Below, piece after piece: positions 25,611 through 33,435 of a stretch of DNA of 64,000 nt. The translations under genes were made by a program, and so were the position numbers. The DNA is from Bacillota bacterium (GTDB lineage: Bacteria > Bacillota > Sulfobacillia > JAJZYS01 > JAJZLH01). Numbering within the stretch: the first letter of the stretch is position 1; every line of letters begins with the position of its first letter. The notes beneath the pieces were generated by a model that saw only the letters and a program-made list of their open reading frames with translations, did no database searches and was not told the DNA's origin. Location: positions 97,864 to 161,863 of the forward strand of contig JAJZLY010000007.1 of assembly GCA_021850485.1 (NCBI GenBank), written 5' to 3'.

Positions 25611-26948
25611 TCAGATCAGCCGCGGGTCTAGCACAGAGAGGGCAAACAAGAGCCCAGCCAGGGTGATCAGGGCGCCGACAGCTACCGCCGCCCAGTTCTG
25701 CCAGGTCCGGTTCACCCACTCCCCCATCACCTGGCGATCATTGGCCAGCAACAACAGAAATAAGAAGATCGGCGGCGTGGACAGCACAGCCACCACGTTC
25801 ACCAGCAACACCACCAGCTCCAGCGGAATGTGCGGGATGAGGACCACGGCCCCCGCCACCACCGCCACTCCGATCAGGGTCAGATAAAAGCTCCAAGCTT
25901 CTTTCAGCGGCCGGTTCAGGCTGCGGGACTGACCCCGGACCTCGGCAAAGGCATAGGCCGAGGCCGTAGAGATGGCGATCGCCGCAACCAGACCCGCCTC
26001 GACGATGCCAAGGGCGAACAGCGAGGCCCCGACCCTGCCCACGAACGGGCGCAGGGCACTGGCGAAGTTCGCCGTCTGATAGTTGGCAACGCTGATGCCA
26101 TGACGAAACAGCGTGCTGGTGGCGACCACCGCTGCGATGGCGAAGGCTGCTGCTAACACGGCTCCCAGCACGGTGTCCAGCCGGCCGCGGTGCATGTCGG
26201 CCGGAGTCAATCCCTTGTCGGCGACGGCGGCCTGTTGGAAGAAGATCATCCACGGCGTGACGGTGGCCCCGATGTCCGCCACCAGGATCAACACTGTGTT
26301 CGAGTTCCAGGCCGGCATCGGTCCAAAGCGGATCATTGCCCCCGCCACCTCAGACCACGCCGGGTGCGACAGGATCGCAATCGGCACAAACACCGCATTG
26401 AAAATGGCCAGCGCCATGATCAGTCGCTCCCAGGTCCAGTAGCGGCCGGTGGTGATCGCCACGCCAATCACCACGATCGCGGCACTCACCGCGATCGGCG
26501 GCGGCACGTGGAAGTAGCCCAGCCCGGCTCGGATGCCGATGAACTCTGTAATCAAGGTCAGCAGGTTCCCGAACAGCAGGTCGGTCAACAACAAGCCGCC
26601 CCACATGCCGCCAAACCGGTCCGCCATCAGTTCTGAAAAGCCACGGTGGGTGACGGCCCCGATCCGCATCGCCATCTCCTGAACCACCACCGCCATCACG
26701 AACGTGATGACGATGAACGGCAAGAAGAAGCCGATGCCGAAGCGGCTGCCAGTAGCGGCATACGACAGCATGCTGGGCGCATCGTTTTCGCCCAGCATGA
26801 CCAAGATCCCCGGTCCGATGCTCAGCCATAAAAGCCATAGCCAGCGCCGCGGGCCGTGGGTCTGGTAGGCGCGGCGCAAGCTTAAGCGGTCACGAGCCCG
26901 GTCCCGGTCCTCGTGTGTAACCAGTCCCGACGCCACCGGCTGCCTCAT
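25611..26948 (-). CDS. NRAMP-family divalent metal transporter with altered metal-site motifs
   Basis: A 445-residue transporter with about 11 membrane helices and the NRAMP fold. Helix 1 reads IGPGILVMLGENDAPSML: the metal-ligand Asp56 is kept, but the DPGN motif becomes DAPS. Helix 6 reads IGATVTPWMIFFQQAAV, so the MPH motif that supplies the soft methionine ligand in Mn/Fe transporters becomes TPW. These changes place it outside the classical MntH group; NRAMP-related magnesium transporters also depart from the canonical motifs. The ATG overlaps the stop of the MntR-like gene (ATGA), so regulator and transporter are translated together. Confidence 0.88.
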   Translation of the reverse strand: MRQPVASGLVTHEDRDRARDRLSLRRAYQTHGPRRWLWLLWLSIGPGILVMLGENDAPSMLSYAATGSRFGIGFFLPFIVITFVMAVVVQEMAMRIGAVTHRGFSELMADRFGGMWGGLLLTDLLFGNLLTLITEFIGIRAGLGYFHVPPPIAVSAAIVVIGVAITTGRYWTWERLIMALAIFNAVFVPIAILSHPAWSEVAGAMIRFGPMPAWNSNTVLILVADIGATVTPWMIFFQQAAVADKGLTPADMHRGRLDTVLGAVLAAAFAIAAVVATSTLFRHGISVANYQTANFASALRPFVGRVGASLFALGIVEAGLVAAIAISTASAYAFAEVRGQSRSLNRPLKEAWSFYLTLIGVAVVAGAVVLIPHIPLELVVLLVNVVAVLSTPPIFLFLLLLANDRQVMGEWVNRTWQNWAAVAVGALITLAGLLFALSVLDPRLI

Positions 26949-27613
26949 GGCCTGGCATCCATTTCGACCTCAACCGCCACCGCCTGCAGCAATCGCACCT
27001 GCAACCCGGCGGCCGCACGCCCTGCGACCCGCACCATCCGCCGTTTGCCGCCTGGTTCGCCAGTCAGCACCTGCACATGGGCGCCGGGCACCAGCCCGCG
27101 GCGAGCTAGATCGGCCAGCAACACCGGGTCATCCTCGCTCACCCAGGCTATGTGGCCGCTGCCGACCGCCATCTGGGCCAGCGACACCGTCTCGCGCACC
27201 GCGACCTCGCCACTGACCGATGGAATCGGGTAGCCATGGGGGCAGCGAGCGGCGTCACCCAGCACCCGGGCGAACGACTCGGTCACCTCTTCTGGCAGGG
27301 CATGCTCCATTTGATCGGCGACCTTATCCACCCGATCCCAGCCGATGCCCAGCATGTCCGTGAGAAATCGCTCGGTGAGCCGATGGCGGCGGACGACCTG
27401 AGTTGCCTGCAGGCGCCCGGTGGCGGTCAGGGTGACGCCAAGATACTCGCGATAACGGACCAGGCCTGCGTCGGCCATTTTATGGAACATGGCAGACGCT
27501 GACGCCGCTGACACACCCAAGCGGCGGGCCACCGCCCCAGTGGTGGCCCGGTGGGCGACCGTCTCGACGCGATAGATGGCAGCCAGATAGTCCTCCATGG
27601 TCTGGGAGATCAC
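26945..27613 (-). CDS. MntR/DtxR-family metal-dependent repressor
   Basis: A 222-residue regulator with an N-terminal winged helix (ATTGAVARRLGVSAASASAMF), a dimerisation/metal domain and a C-terminal FeoA-like SH3 domain (about 145-220). Metal-ligand positions resemble MntR: Asp8 (MEDYL), His77, Glu81, Asp100, Glu103 and His104 (DQMEHAL). The Glu11 of Bacillus MntR is Ala here and its Glu99 is Asp, so selectivity may differ. The GTG start has GGGGGAG upstream. A 22-bp palindrome lies 23 bases further upstream, a likely autoregulatory site. It is the first gene of the metal operon. Confidence 0.9.
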   Translation of the reverse strand: MISQTMEDYLAAIYRVETVAHRATTGAVARRLGVSAASASAMFHKMADAGLVRYREYLGVTLTATGRLQATQVVRRHRLTERFLTDMLGIGWDRVDKVADQMEHALPEEVTESFARVLGDAARCPHGYPIPSVSGEVAVRETVSLAQMAVGSGHIAWVSEDDPVLLADLARRGLVPGAHVQVLTGEPGGKRRMVRVAGRAAAGLQVRLLQAVAVEVEMDARP

Positions 27614-27635
27614 GCGGCTCCCCCTCTCCTCTCTC

Positions 27636-27657
27636 TGGTTTAGTCGTCTCTAAACCA
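27636..27657. promoter_or_regulatory. 22-bp palindrome, probable operator of the MntR-like repressor
   Basis: Two perfect 8-bp arms, TGGTTTAG (27636-27643) and CTAAACCA (27650-27657), are separated by six bases. The size and arm composition fit a MntR/DtxR-type operator. It lies between the divergent repressor gene and the NAD(P)-binding protein gene, so it could act on both. Binding is inferred from position and symmetry only. Confidence 0.65.
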
Positions 27658-27690
27658 TGTTCCTGCCAGCTGGTGTCCTGCGACTGGATC

Positions 27691-27696
27691 TATACT
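27691..27696 (+). promoter_or_regulatory. Candidate -10 element for the NAD(P)-binding protein gene
   Basis: TATACT lies 27 bases ahead of the ATG at 27724. No good -35 hexamer is at the right distance, so this is a weak call. If real, the 22-bp palindrome would lie near -65 to -45. Confidence 0.3.
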
Positions 27697-27723
27697 GGTG
27701 GTGTAGCGGGCGGAGGGGTGCAG

Positions 27724-28611
27724 ATGGAGATTTTCGTCAGCGGCGGCAGCGGCTACGTCGGCCAGCCGGTGGTAGAGGCATTGCTCGCCAGCGGACACCG
27801 GGTCCGTGCGCTGGTCCGGCCGGGCGGCCGTCCGTTGGCGGCGAGCGGCTGGCTGGAGCCAATCATTGGCGACCTGGCCGACTCAGACGCCTTGGCCAGA
27901 GGGGTGCGCGGTGCCGATGCCGTGGTCCATCTGGTGGGCATCATTCGGGAGCGTCCGGCTGCCGGTGTGACCTTCGCCGCCATCCATGCTGCAGGCACCC
28001 GCCGCCTACTCCAGGCGGCCAGTGCGGCCGGAGTCAGGCGCTGGGTGCACATGAGCGCGCTGGGCGTGGGGAGCGTGTCCGGTTCTGCCTACTTTGAGAC
28101 CAAGGCCCAGGCCGAAGCGGCGGTACGTCTATCTGGCCTGGACTGGACCATCTTCCGTCCGTCTGTGGTGTTTGGGCCGGGTGGACCAGGCCCTCAGTTC
28201 TTAACCGAAATCCGCGATCAGCTGCTCAGGCTGCCGCTCCATCCGATGATCGATGGCGGCGGTCAGAAACTGCAGCCGGTGGCGGTGCAGACCGTCGCTC
28301 AAGCCTTCACCCGGGCCTTGGACACACCGGCCACGGTCGGTGTCACCTACGATCTGGCCGGACCGGATGTCGTCACCTTCCGCCAGCTCGTGGCCGCATT
28401 GGCGTCCCATCTGGGCCGGCCATTCCGTCCAGTACCGGTGCCGTCGCTGCTGGTTCAGGCGCTGTTGCCCCTGCTCGATCGCAAGGGAAGTTTCCCCCTG
28501 ACCCGAGATCAGTTGATCATGCTACGCGCCGGCAGCACGTCTGACAACTGGCAAGACGCGTATCAGGTGCTGGCGCTCAAGCCGTATCCTTTTTCGGTGG
28601 CTGGCGTCTAG
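27724..28611 (+). CDS. NAD(P)-binding epimerase/NDUFA9-like protein
   Basis: A 295-residue atypical short-chain dehydrogenase fold. The N-terminal dinucleotide motif is EIFVSGGSGYVGQPVV, followed by VVHLVGIIRE and a conserved segment GVRRWVHMSALGV, as in the NDUFA9/complex I assembly-like group. The region LDWTIFRPSVVFGPGGPG fits the same subfamily. ATG 27724 has GGAGGGG just upstream; the frame is open 17 codons further but without an SD. The reaction is unknown. Its stop overlaps the convergent peptidase gene by four bases. Confidence 0.87.
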   Translation: MEIFVSGGSGYVGQPVVEALLASGHRVRALVRPGGRPLAASGWLEPIIGDLADSDALARGVRGADAVVHLVGIIRERPAAGVTFAAIHAAGTRRLLQAASAAGVRRWVHMSALGVGSVSGSAYFETKAQAEAAVRLSGLDWTIFRPSVVFGPGGPGPQFLTEIRDQLLRLPLHPMIDGGGQKLQPVAVQTVAQAFTRALDTPATVGVTYDLAGPDVVTFRQLVAALASHLGRPFRPVPVPSLLVQALLPLLDRKGSFPLTRDQLIMLRAGSTSDNWQDAYQVLALKPYPFSVAGV

Positions 28612-29369
28612 GAAAACCCAGTCTTCTGCCTGAGGACCAGTTCCAGTGCGGTGTTCACCGCCGTCACCTGTAGCCGGCTGCGCACAGCCAGCGGCTGTAA
28701 TACGGGCGTTTCGATGGTCATGGCGTGACCACTGAGCTCAAAGAGCAAAAAGGCGAGCGGCCACAGGCGCCGCTGCTGGAACCGCTCGCGCAAAGGCGCC
28801 GCCGATCGGCCGCGCGGAACCAGCCCACGACGCACCGTCGGATCATCGGCCCATTCGCACACCGGCCCCACTCGGGCCATGGCGTCACGCACGCGCCGGC
28901 GAAACCACGGGCCCTGTTCGGTGGTCTCGTAGATGTAAAAGCCCGTGAAGTCGGAGTCCTCGTGCAGGTCGAGGCCGAAGTCGAAGCGCTGATCTTTAAG
29001 TTGAGCCCACATCAAGCTGGACAAGGGGTCCTCGGGGTTTCGAAACTGCCGGTTCGGATCCACGTCGCGACCGTTGTGCCGCAGGCCACGGATATAGCCG
29101 AAGGGATTGAGGCAGGGCCATACGTCGAACTGAACGCTCCGACTCCAGTGGGCGGCCTCTGACTCCAAAAAGGCCAGGCAACCCGCTACGCCGCCGGGCT
29201 CCTCACCGTGGATTCCGGCCGCCAGCAGCACCCGGGCGCCTTGGCCAAAGCGCAGGCGGTAGATCGGCTCCGCGTCCACCTCTCCCGCCGTCTCCAGCGG
29301 CACACCCAGCTGCGCCGCCACCTGGCTGAGGCGCTGTTGCAGCTCTGGCCACACCATCCGCTCGTCCAT
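28608..29369 (-). CDS. M14-family metallopeptidase or deacylase
   Basis: A 253-residue zinc carboxypeptidase-fold protein. Zinc ligands are His54 and Glu57 (GIHGEEPGG) and His136 (GLDLHEDSD); the substrate-binding segment is LNPFGYIRGLRHNGRDVDPN, and the likely catalytic Glu is in AMTIETP near the C-terminus. The length suits the compact M14 branch that includes succinylglutamate desuccinylase/aspartoacylase relatives. A GAGGAGGAA SD precedes the ATG. Peptide and acyl-amino acid substrates are both possible. Confidence 0.85.
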   Translation of the reverse strand: MDERMVWPELQQRLSQVAAQLGVPLETAGEVDAEPIYRLRFGQGARVLLAAGIHGEEPGGVAGCLAFLESEAAHWSRSVQFDVWPCLNPFGYIRGLRHNGRDVDPNRQFRNPEDPLSSLMWAQLKDQRFDFGLDLHEDSDFTGFYIYETTEQGPWFRRRVRDAMARVGPVCEWADDPTVRRGLVPRGRSAAPLRERFQQRRLWPLAFLLFELSGHAMTIETPVLQPLAVRSRLQVTAVNTALELVLRQKTGFS

Positions 29370-29389
29370 CGGTTCCTCCTCGTGCTGAG

Positions 29390-29413
29390 AAAAACGCCCG
29401 CGTTACGCGGGCG
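29390..29413 (-). terminator. Intrinsic terminator after tRNA-Arg
   Basis: On the minus strand an 8-bp perfect GC stem (CGCCCGCG with CGCGGGCG) and a 3-base loop are followed by five Ts. It starts 8 bases after the tRNA CCA end and ends the tRNA transcript ahead of the peptidase gene. Confidence 0.88.
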
Positions 29414-29420
29414 CTAAGTC

Positions 29421-29495
29421 TGGCGCGCCTAGCAGGACTCGAACCTGCGCTCCTGGCTCCGGAGGCCAGTGCTCTATCCACTGAGCTATAGGCGC
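29421..29495 (-). tRNA. tRNA-Arg, anticodon CCG, CCA encoded
   Basis: The minus strand folds into a full cloverleaf. The 7-bp acceptor stem is GCGCCTA/TAGGCGC, with discriminator G and an encoded CCA. The D arm contains AGCTCAGTGGATAGAGC. The anticodon stem CTGGC/GCCAG encloses the loop CTCCGGA, and the T arm is GCAGG-TTCGAGT-CCTGC. Anticodon CCG reads CGG codons, which are frequent in this GC-rich genome. Confidence 0.97.
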
Positions 29496-29548
29496 CTGTA
29501 GGTGGATTCTACCACAGCCGAGACCACGTCTTCCACGTCCGGCGCTGC

Positions 29549-29574
29549 CTAAACCATTGCATTGCTTGTACACT
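29549..29574 (+). promoter_or_regulatory. Candidate promoter region of the mntP gene with an operator half-site
   Basis: TACACT (29569-29574) could be the -10 element, 30 bases ahead of the mntP ATG. There is no good -35. The 8-mer CTAAACCA (29549-29556), identical to one arm of the palindrome upstream of the MntR-like gene, covers the -35 position. An 8-mer can recur by chance in 64 kb, so the link is tentative. Confidence 0.3.
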
Positions 29575-29604
29575 GCGATCAGGACCGAGCCGAAAGGAGC
29601 CGAC

Positions 29605-30159
29605 ATGCCACCCGCCCTGCTGGTCGCCCTGGTGCTGGCCCTCGGCCTGGACACACTCAGCGTTTCCGCCGCATTGGCCCCCCGGTTTCCCCAGCACCGC
29701 CTGCGCATCGCTACCACGTTCGCCCTATTCGAAGCGGTCATGCCGCTGATCGGTATCGGCATCGGCCGCCTGCTCGGTCATGCTCTGGGCACAGCCGGCG
29801 ACACGGTGGGGGCCGTCTTGCTGGTGGCGCTGGGCGGCTATTTTCTGTTCTCCAGCCACGCTGAGGAGGCCACACCGACAGCAGAGTCCTCTGGCTTCGC
29901 CGGCTGGCTCCTGATCGGGTTGGGACTATCCATCTCCTTGGACGAGGTCGCGGTCGGCATCTCCTTCGCGCTGTTGGGCGTGCCCATTATCCCAGCGGTG
30001 GTGGCCATCTTGGCCCAGGCCTTCATCTTCTCCTTGATCGGCTCTTCGCTGGGCCAAGGACTGAGCCGGCGCTTCGGGGGCGTGGCTGAGCCGCTCGCAG
30101 GCATCGTCCTGGCATTGCTCGGATTATTCCAGCTGGGCCGGCTGTTCTTGGGCTGGTGA
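29605..30159 (+). CDS. MntP/YtaF-type manganese exporter
   Basis: A 184-residue membrane protein with six helices in two repeats of the MntP (DUF204) family, which exports Mn(II). The repeated acidic motifs in helices 1 and 4 are GLDTLSVSAALA and SLDEVAVGISFAL, where the Asp residues are needed for transport in characterised members. ATG 29605 has AAAGGAG upstream; the frame is open 16 codons earlier but without an SD. Together with the nearby NRAMP and MntR-like genes it suggests managed manganese levels, although the NRAMP specificity is unclear. Confidence 0.88.
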   Translation: MPPALLVALVLALGLDTLSVSAALAPRFPQHRLRIATTFALFEAVMPLIGIGIGRLLGHALGTAGDTVGAVLLVALGGYFLFSSHAEEATPTAESSGFAGWLLIGLGLSISLDEVAVGISFALLGVPIIPAVVAILAQAFIFSLIGSSLGQGLSRRFGGVAEPLAGIVLALLGLFQLGRLFLGW

Positions 30160-30391
30160 CCCTGTAGCCGAACGCCCAACGGCCCACACAGACCGAATTA
30201 GCGGTCGTCGAATGGGCCCTCACCGTTCGCCAGGCCACCCCTTGGCAGCGCCCTTGTTGCCGACCAACGGTGCGTCGATCCCGGTTCTGGAAAAGCGCGG
30301 CCTCACCAGATAGGCGCCGGCCCGGACCTGATCACCTGGGAGGTGTCCTAGCCCGGGCCTGATTGGGTCGAACGTCAAGGCTTCAGTTGGC

Positions 30392-30811
30392 TCAGTCCTG
30401 ACTGCGACCGCTTCGCAGGACCTGCTCTAGACCCAGGTCCTTGAGCAGGGCCTCATGGTGAGCAGTTAACTCACGGCTCAACGCATCCAGTTTCTTTTCA
30501 ACGGCGCTGTGCTGCTTCTTCAACTTGTCATACTGCTGACTGAGCAGCCGAACCCGCCGCACCCGGACGGTGGTCGACAGATCAGAGATCGCCTTACGCG
30601 ACCGTCTCCGGACACTGCCAGCGCTGCTCTGGGCATTCACTCGGTTGGCCAGCCGCCCCAGGTACAACTTGATGCTGACCGCCGAGCGATCAAGATCTGC
30701 CACGGCCTTCTCAACTGCATCGGCAAATGGCACCAACTTAGCATCGATTTGCCTAGCCAATCCGGTCAAATACTCTCGCTCCTGAGGTTCAAACTTGCCT
30801 TTTGTCGCCAC
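30392..30811 (-). CDS. Hypothetical basic coiled-coil protein
   Basis: A 139-residue protein I do not recognise. It is very rich in Lys, Arg and Gln. Long helices with heptad-like spacing appear at about residues 12-50 and 95-130 (YDKLKKQHSAVEKKLDALSR), so a coiled-coil dimer is likely. The middle section RRRSRKAISDLSTTVRVRRVRLL is strongly basic and might contact nucleic acid. AGGAGG lies eight bases before the GTG start. It stands alone downstream of arginase. Confidence 0.65.
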   Translation of the reverse strand: MATKGKFEPQEREYLTGLARQIDAKLVPFADAVEKAVADLDRSAVSIKLYLGRLANRVNAQSSAGSVRRRSRKAISDLSTTVRVRRVRLLSQQYDKLKKQHSAVEKKLDALSRELTAHHEALLKDLGLEQVLRSGRSQD

Positions 30812-30849
30812 GACACATGCCTCCTATTTCCGATGTTACTTCCCCATTT

Positions 30850-30855
30850 ACTATA
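30850..30855 (-). promoter_or_regulatory. Candidate -10 element for the basic coiled-coil gene
   Basis: TATAGT on the minus strand lies 38 bases ahead of the GTG start, in a locally AT-rich patch unusual for this window. No clear -35 is seen. Confidence 0.35.
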
Positions 30856-30896
30856 CACCATCGCAAATAGCGTCCGGCACCAGCTCGGAGATCAAC

Positions 30897-31796
30897 TTAC
30901 AAGATCACCTTGCCCAGGGCGGAGGCGATCAGCCCGGCCGCCATCTGCCCAGTCCGGTTGTGGTCGTCCAGGATCGGGTTCACCTCAACCACTGAGAGCG
31001 AACCCAGTCGACCGCTCTCTGCGATCATCTCGAGGACTAGGTGGGCTTCCCGGTAGGTTATGCCGCCGGGGACCGGAGTGCCCACACCGGGTGCCTCCTT
31101 GGGATCGATCACATCCAAATCGATGCTGACGTGCAGATGATCGACTGCTTGCAGCGCGTCCAGCGCCTGCTCGACCACCGAACGCATCCGATCCCGATCG
31201 ATCTCCGTCATCGTCGCCACCCGCACCTCGGATGCGCTGAGTGCCTGGCGCTCCAGAGGATCCAGGTCACGCGTCCCAATCAGCCAGACGTCTTTCTCAG
31301 CGGCGAAGGGGGCCTGGGTCCAAGCCGCCAGAAGGTCCGGATGCCCACGCCCAACCGCGACCGCCAAGGGCATGCCATGGATGTTGCCGCTGGGCGTAAT
31401 GCGGTCCGTATTGAAGTCTCCATGCGCGTCCAACCAGATCACGCCAAGGCGCTTGCCAAGGCTGGCTGCGCCCGCTAGGGCGCCGATTCCGATCGAGTGG
31501 TCACCGCCCAGCACCACCGGGATCTCGCCGGCGGCACCGAGTGCTGCCACCAATTCGGCCAACTCTCGGTTAACCCGGACCACTTCGCCCAAGTAATGCA
31601 GGCGAGGATTTTCACCACGGGGCAGGCGGGAGGCGTGATGCACCACCAGATCGCCGTGATCGTGCACAGTCAGGCCCAGGGCCACCAGGTCCTCTTGCAG
31701 TCCGGCATAGCGAATGGCCGAGGGCCCCATGTCCACGCCTCTGCGGCCCGCACCCAGATCCATCGGCACGCCGACGACCGCCACGGTCTTATTCAC
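30897..31796 (-). CDS. rocF: Arginase
   Basis: A 299-residue ureohydrolase that converts arginine to ornithine and urea with a two-manganese centre. The metal-binding motifs are all present: GGDHSIG, WLDAHGDFN and SIDLDVIDP; the substrate-loop segment SGNIHGMPLAVA is typical of arginase rather than agmatinase. The GTG start follows the stop of the nucleotidyltransferase gene with no gap, and AAGGAGGG lies inside that gene seven bases upstream. The manganese requirement fits the nearby metal genes only loosely. Confidence 0.95.
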   Translation of the reverse strand: MNKTVAVVGVPMDLGAGRRGVDMGPSAIRYAGLQEDLVALGLTVHDHGDLVVHHASRLPRGENPRLHYLGEVVRVNRELAELVAALGAAGEIPVVLGGDHSIGIGALAGAASLGKRLGVIWLDAHGDFNTDRITPSGNIHGMPLAVAVGRGHPDLLAAWTQAPFAAEKDVWLIGTRDLDPLERQALSASEVRVATMTEIDRDRMRSVVEQALDALQAVDHLHVSIDLDVIDPKEAPGVGTPVPGGITYREAHLVLEMIAESGRLGSLSVVEVNPILDDHNRTGQMAAGLIASALGKVIL

Positions 31797-32972
31797 CTAT
31801 GGTCCCTCCTTTGCACGGTTCGATATCGCTAGCCATTCCCGCACCGCACGGCCAAGCCGCTTTGGTGTATTCTCATCAGGATTGGCCCGCACACGCTGCC
31901 ACAGCCACTGTTGGCAATCTCTCAGCCAGGGCCCGCCGGGCCGCCCGCAGACGGCGGCGATCGCCTCAGGGCCTAGGGCCAGGCGCCGTACGACTCCCTC
32001 GCGTTGGACCCGCTCCCACACCGGTCCGTAGTGTTCAGCGTCCATCATGGCGAGCCAATGGAGTTCAGTAGTAGTGAGTGCGCCGGCCAGCGTCCTCTCG
32101 GCCACTGCCCCGCCTTCCACCGCCACACCCAGGTGCTCGATAAGCTCACCCAGCCGCTGCCAGTGGCGTTCGGTCAGGCGGCCCCGGAGCCAGTTCAAGC
32201 CAGCTCTCGCCTGACCGGTCCCAGCCGCCAGGGCCAAGATGGCCAGCGGCGCCTGGGCCACCCAGGGGGTGAGATCTGCCGGCCCGGCCCATGGCCAAAG
32301 GGCACTGAGCAGCGACTGGTAGTGGTTCCACGTTTCTCCCGCTGCCTCCCCCTGGATGAGTTGCCACAATTCCAGATCTGCCCGACTGTGCGGTGTGCGC
32401 TGCAGCGCCTGGGGTTGCCAGAGCGCAATTTCGGTTTGCTCATCTGCGCTGAGGCTCCGTTCGCTGATCAGCCGGATGCCGCGCAAGATGCGCAGCGGGT
32501 CCTCGGCCAAGCGGCACACCGCCTGGGGCAGGGCACGCAGGGTGCGACGGTCCAGATCGCTGCGGCCAGAAAACGGATCGATCCACCTGCCACCCGGAGT
32601 CAGGGCGATGGCGTTCACCGTAAAGTCGCGCCGGCTGAGGTCTTGGTCGATGGTCGCTGCGAAGTCAACTCGGCGCGGGTGACGGGCGTCCAGGTACTCG
32701 CTCTCTTGGCGTAGCCGGGCGAGATGGTAGGTGGCGTCTGGACTCTTGACCTGGACCACGCCGTAGCCTAGGTCGCGCACCCGACCGACGGGTGAGAGCC
32801 ACTGCCGAAGCTCGACGGCCGAAGCCGATGTGGCGAGGTCAATCTCGCGCCAGGGCCGCCCGAGCAGGGCATCGCGGACGGCGCCACCGACCAGCACGAC
32901 CAGCTGACCCCTGCGCTCCAGTTCCGTGCTGACCGGCTGGGCCTGGGTGAGTAGGGACGTTACCAGGTCCAA
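31797..32972 (-). CDS. CCA-adding-type tRNA nucleotidyltransferase
   Basis: A 391-residue class II nucleotidyltransferase. The head domain has VVLVGGAVRDALLGRPWREIDLATSA, the next helix region DFTVNAIAL and the motif LRALPQAVCRLAEDPLRILRGIRL, characteristic of CCA-adding/poly(A) polymerases. The metal-binding pair usually read as DxD is ExD here (REIDLAT). The C-terminal half is poorly conserved, as usual. The TTG start has only a weak SD (GGGTGTGG). It lies just beyond the terminator of the ribosomal operon. CCA-adding and poly(A) polymerase activities cannot be told apart by sequence alone. Confidence 0.88.
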   Translation of the reverse strand: MDLVTSLLTQAQPVSTELERRGQLVVLVGGAVRDALLGRPWREIDLATSASAVELRQWLSPVGRVRDLGYGVVQVKSPDATYHLARLRQESEYLDARHPRRVDFAATIDQDLSRRDFTVNAIALTPGGRWIDPFSGRSDLDRRTLRALPQAVCRLAEDPLRILRGIRLISERSLSADEQTEIALWQPQALQRTPHSRADLELWQLIQGEAAGETWNHYQSLLSALWPWAGPADLTPWVAQAPLAILALAAGTGQARAGLNWLRGRLTERHWQRLGELIEHLGVAVEGGAVAERTLAGALTTTELHWLAMMDAEHYGPVWERVQREGVVRRLALGPEAIAAVCGRPGGPWLRDCQQWLWQRVRANPDENTPKRLGRAVREWLAISNRAKEGP

Positions 32973-33013
32973 TCGACCACACCCTTAGCCAGTGAGGACT
33001 GCCAGCAAGAGAG

Positions 33014-33037
33014 CGGCGGGGCCATCTGGCCCCGCCG
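33014..33037 (-). terminator. Terminator hairpin at the end of the ribosomal gene run
   Basis: On the minus strand, five bases after the rpsI stop, a 10-bp perfect stem (CGGCGGGGCC with GGCCCCGCCG) closes a 4-base loop and is followed by CTCTCTTGC. The tail is not a clean T run, so termination may be partial, and the nucleotidyltransferase gene begins only 41 bases later. Confidence 0.75.
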
Positions 33038-33042
33038 TCCGA

Positions 33043-33435
33043 TCAGCGCTTGGAGAACTGCGACGCCTTGCGGGCCTTCTTCAGTCCGTACTTTCGGCGT
33101 TCTTTGACCCGGGGGTCCCGGGTTAAGAGGCCAGCTTGCTTCAACTGTGGATGAAAATTGGAGTCGATGCGCAGCAACACCCGAGCCAGGGCGTGACGCA
33201 CGGCGCCGGCCTGGCCGCTGACGCCTCCGCCGCGCACCGTGGCGGTGATGTCAAAGCTGCCTTGGGTCCCGGTCAGGATCAGCGGCACTTGGGCATAGGC
33301 ACGCATGGTCGTGACCGGGAAGTACTCTTCGAGCGGGCGGTCGTTCACCTTAATCGTGCCGTTGCCTGGCCGCACGTAGATGCGGGCTACGGCCTCCTTG
33401 CGTCTGCCGACCGCGAACACGGCATCACTGGCCAT
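33043..33435 (-). CDS. rpsI: 30S ribosomal protein S9
   Basis: A 130-residue S9 ending in the conserved [12 protein letters not shown] tail, which reaches into the P site. ATG 33435 is used because GGGAGG lies six bases upstream; an in-frame TTG two codons earlier overlaps the SD region. It follows rplM with an 11-base overlap and is the last gene of the long operon. Confidence 0.98.
   Translation of the reverse strand: MASDAVFAVGRRKEAVARIYVRPGNGTIKVNDRPLEEYFPVTTMRAYAQVPLILTGTQGSFDITATVRGGGVSGQAGAVRHALARVLLRIDSNFHPQLKQAGLLTRDPRVKERRKYGLKKARKASQFSKR

Noticed and set aside
30319-30359. Inverted repeat GGCCCGG/CCGGGCC downstream of mntP and of the basic coiled-coil gene
   Set aside because: Long loop and no T tract on either strand, so not called as a terminator.
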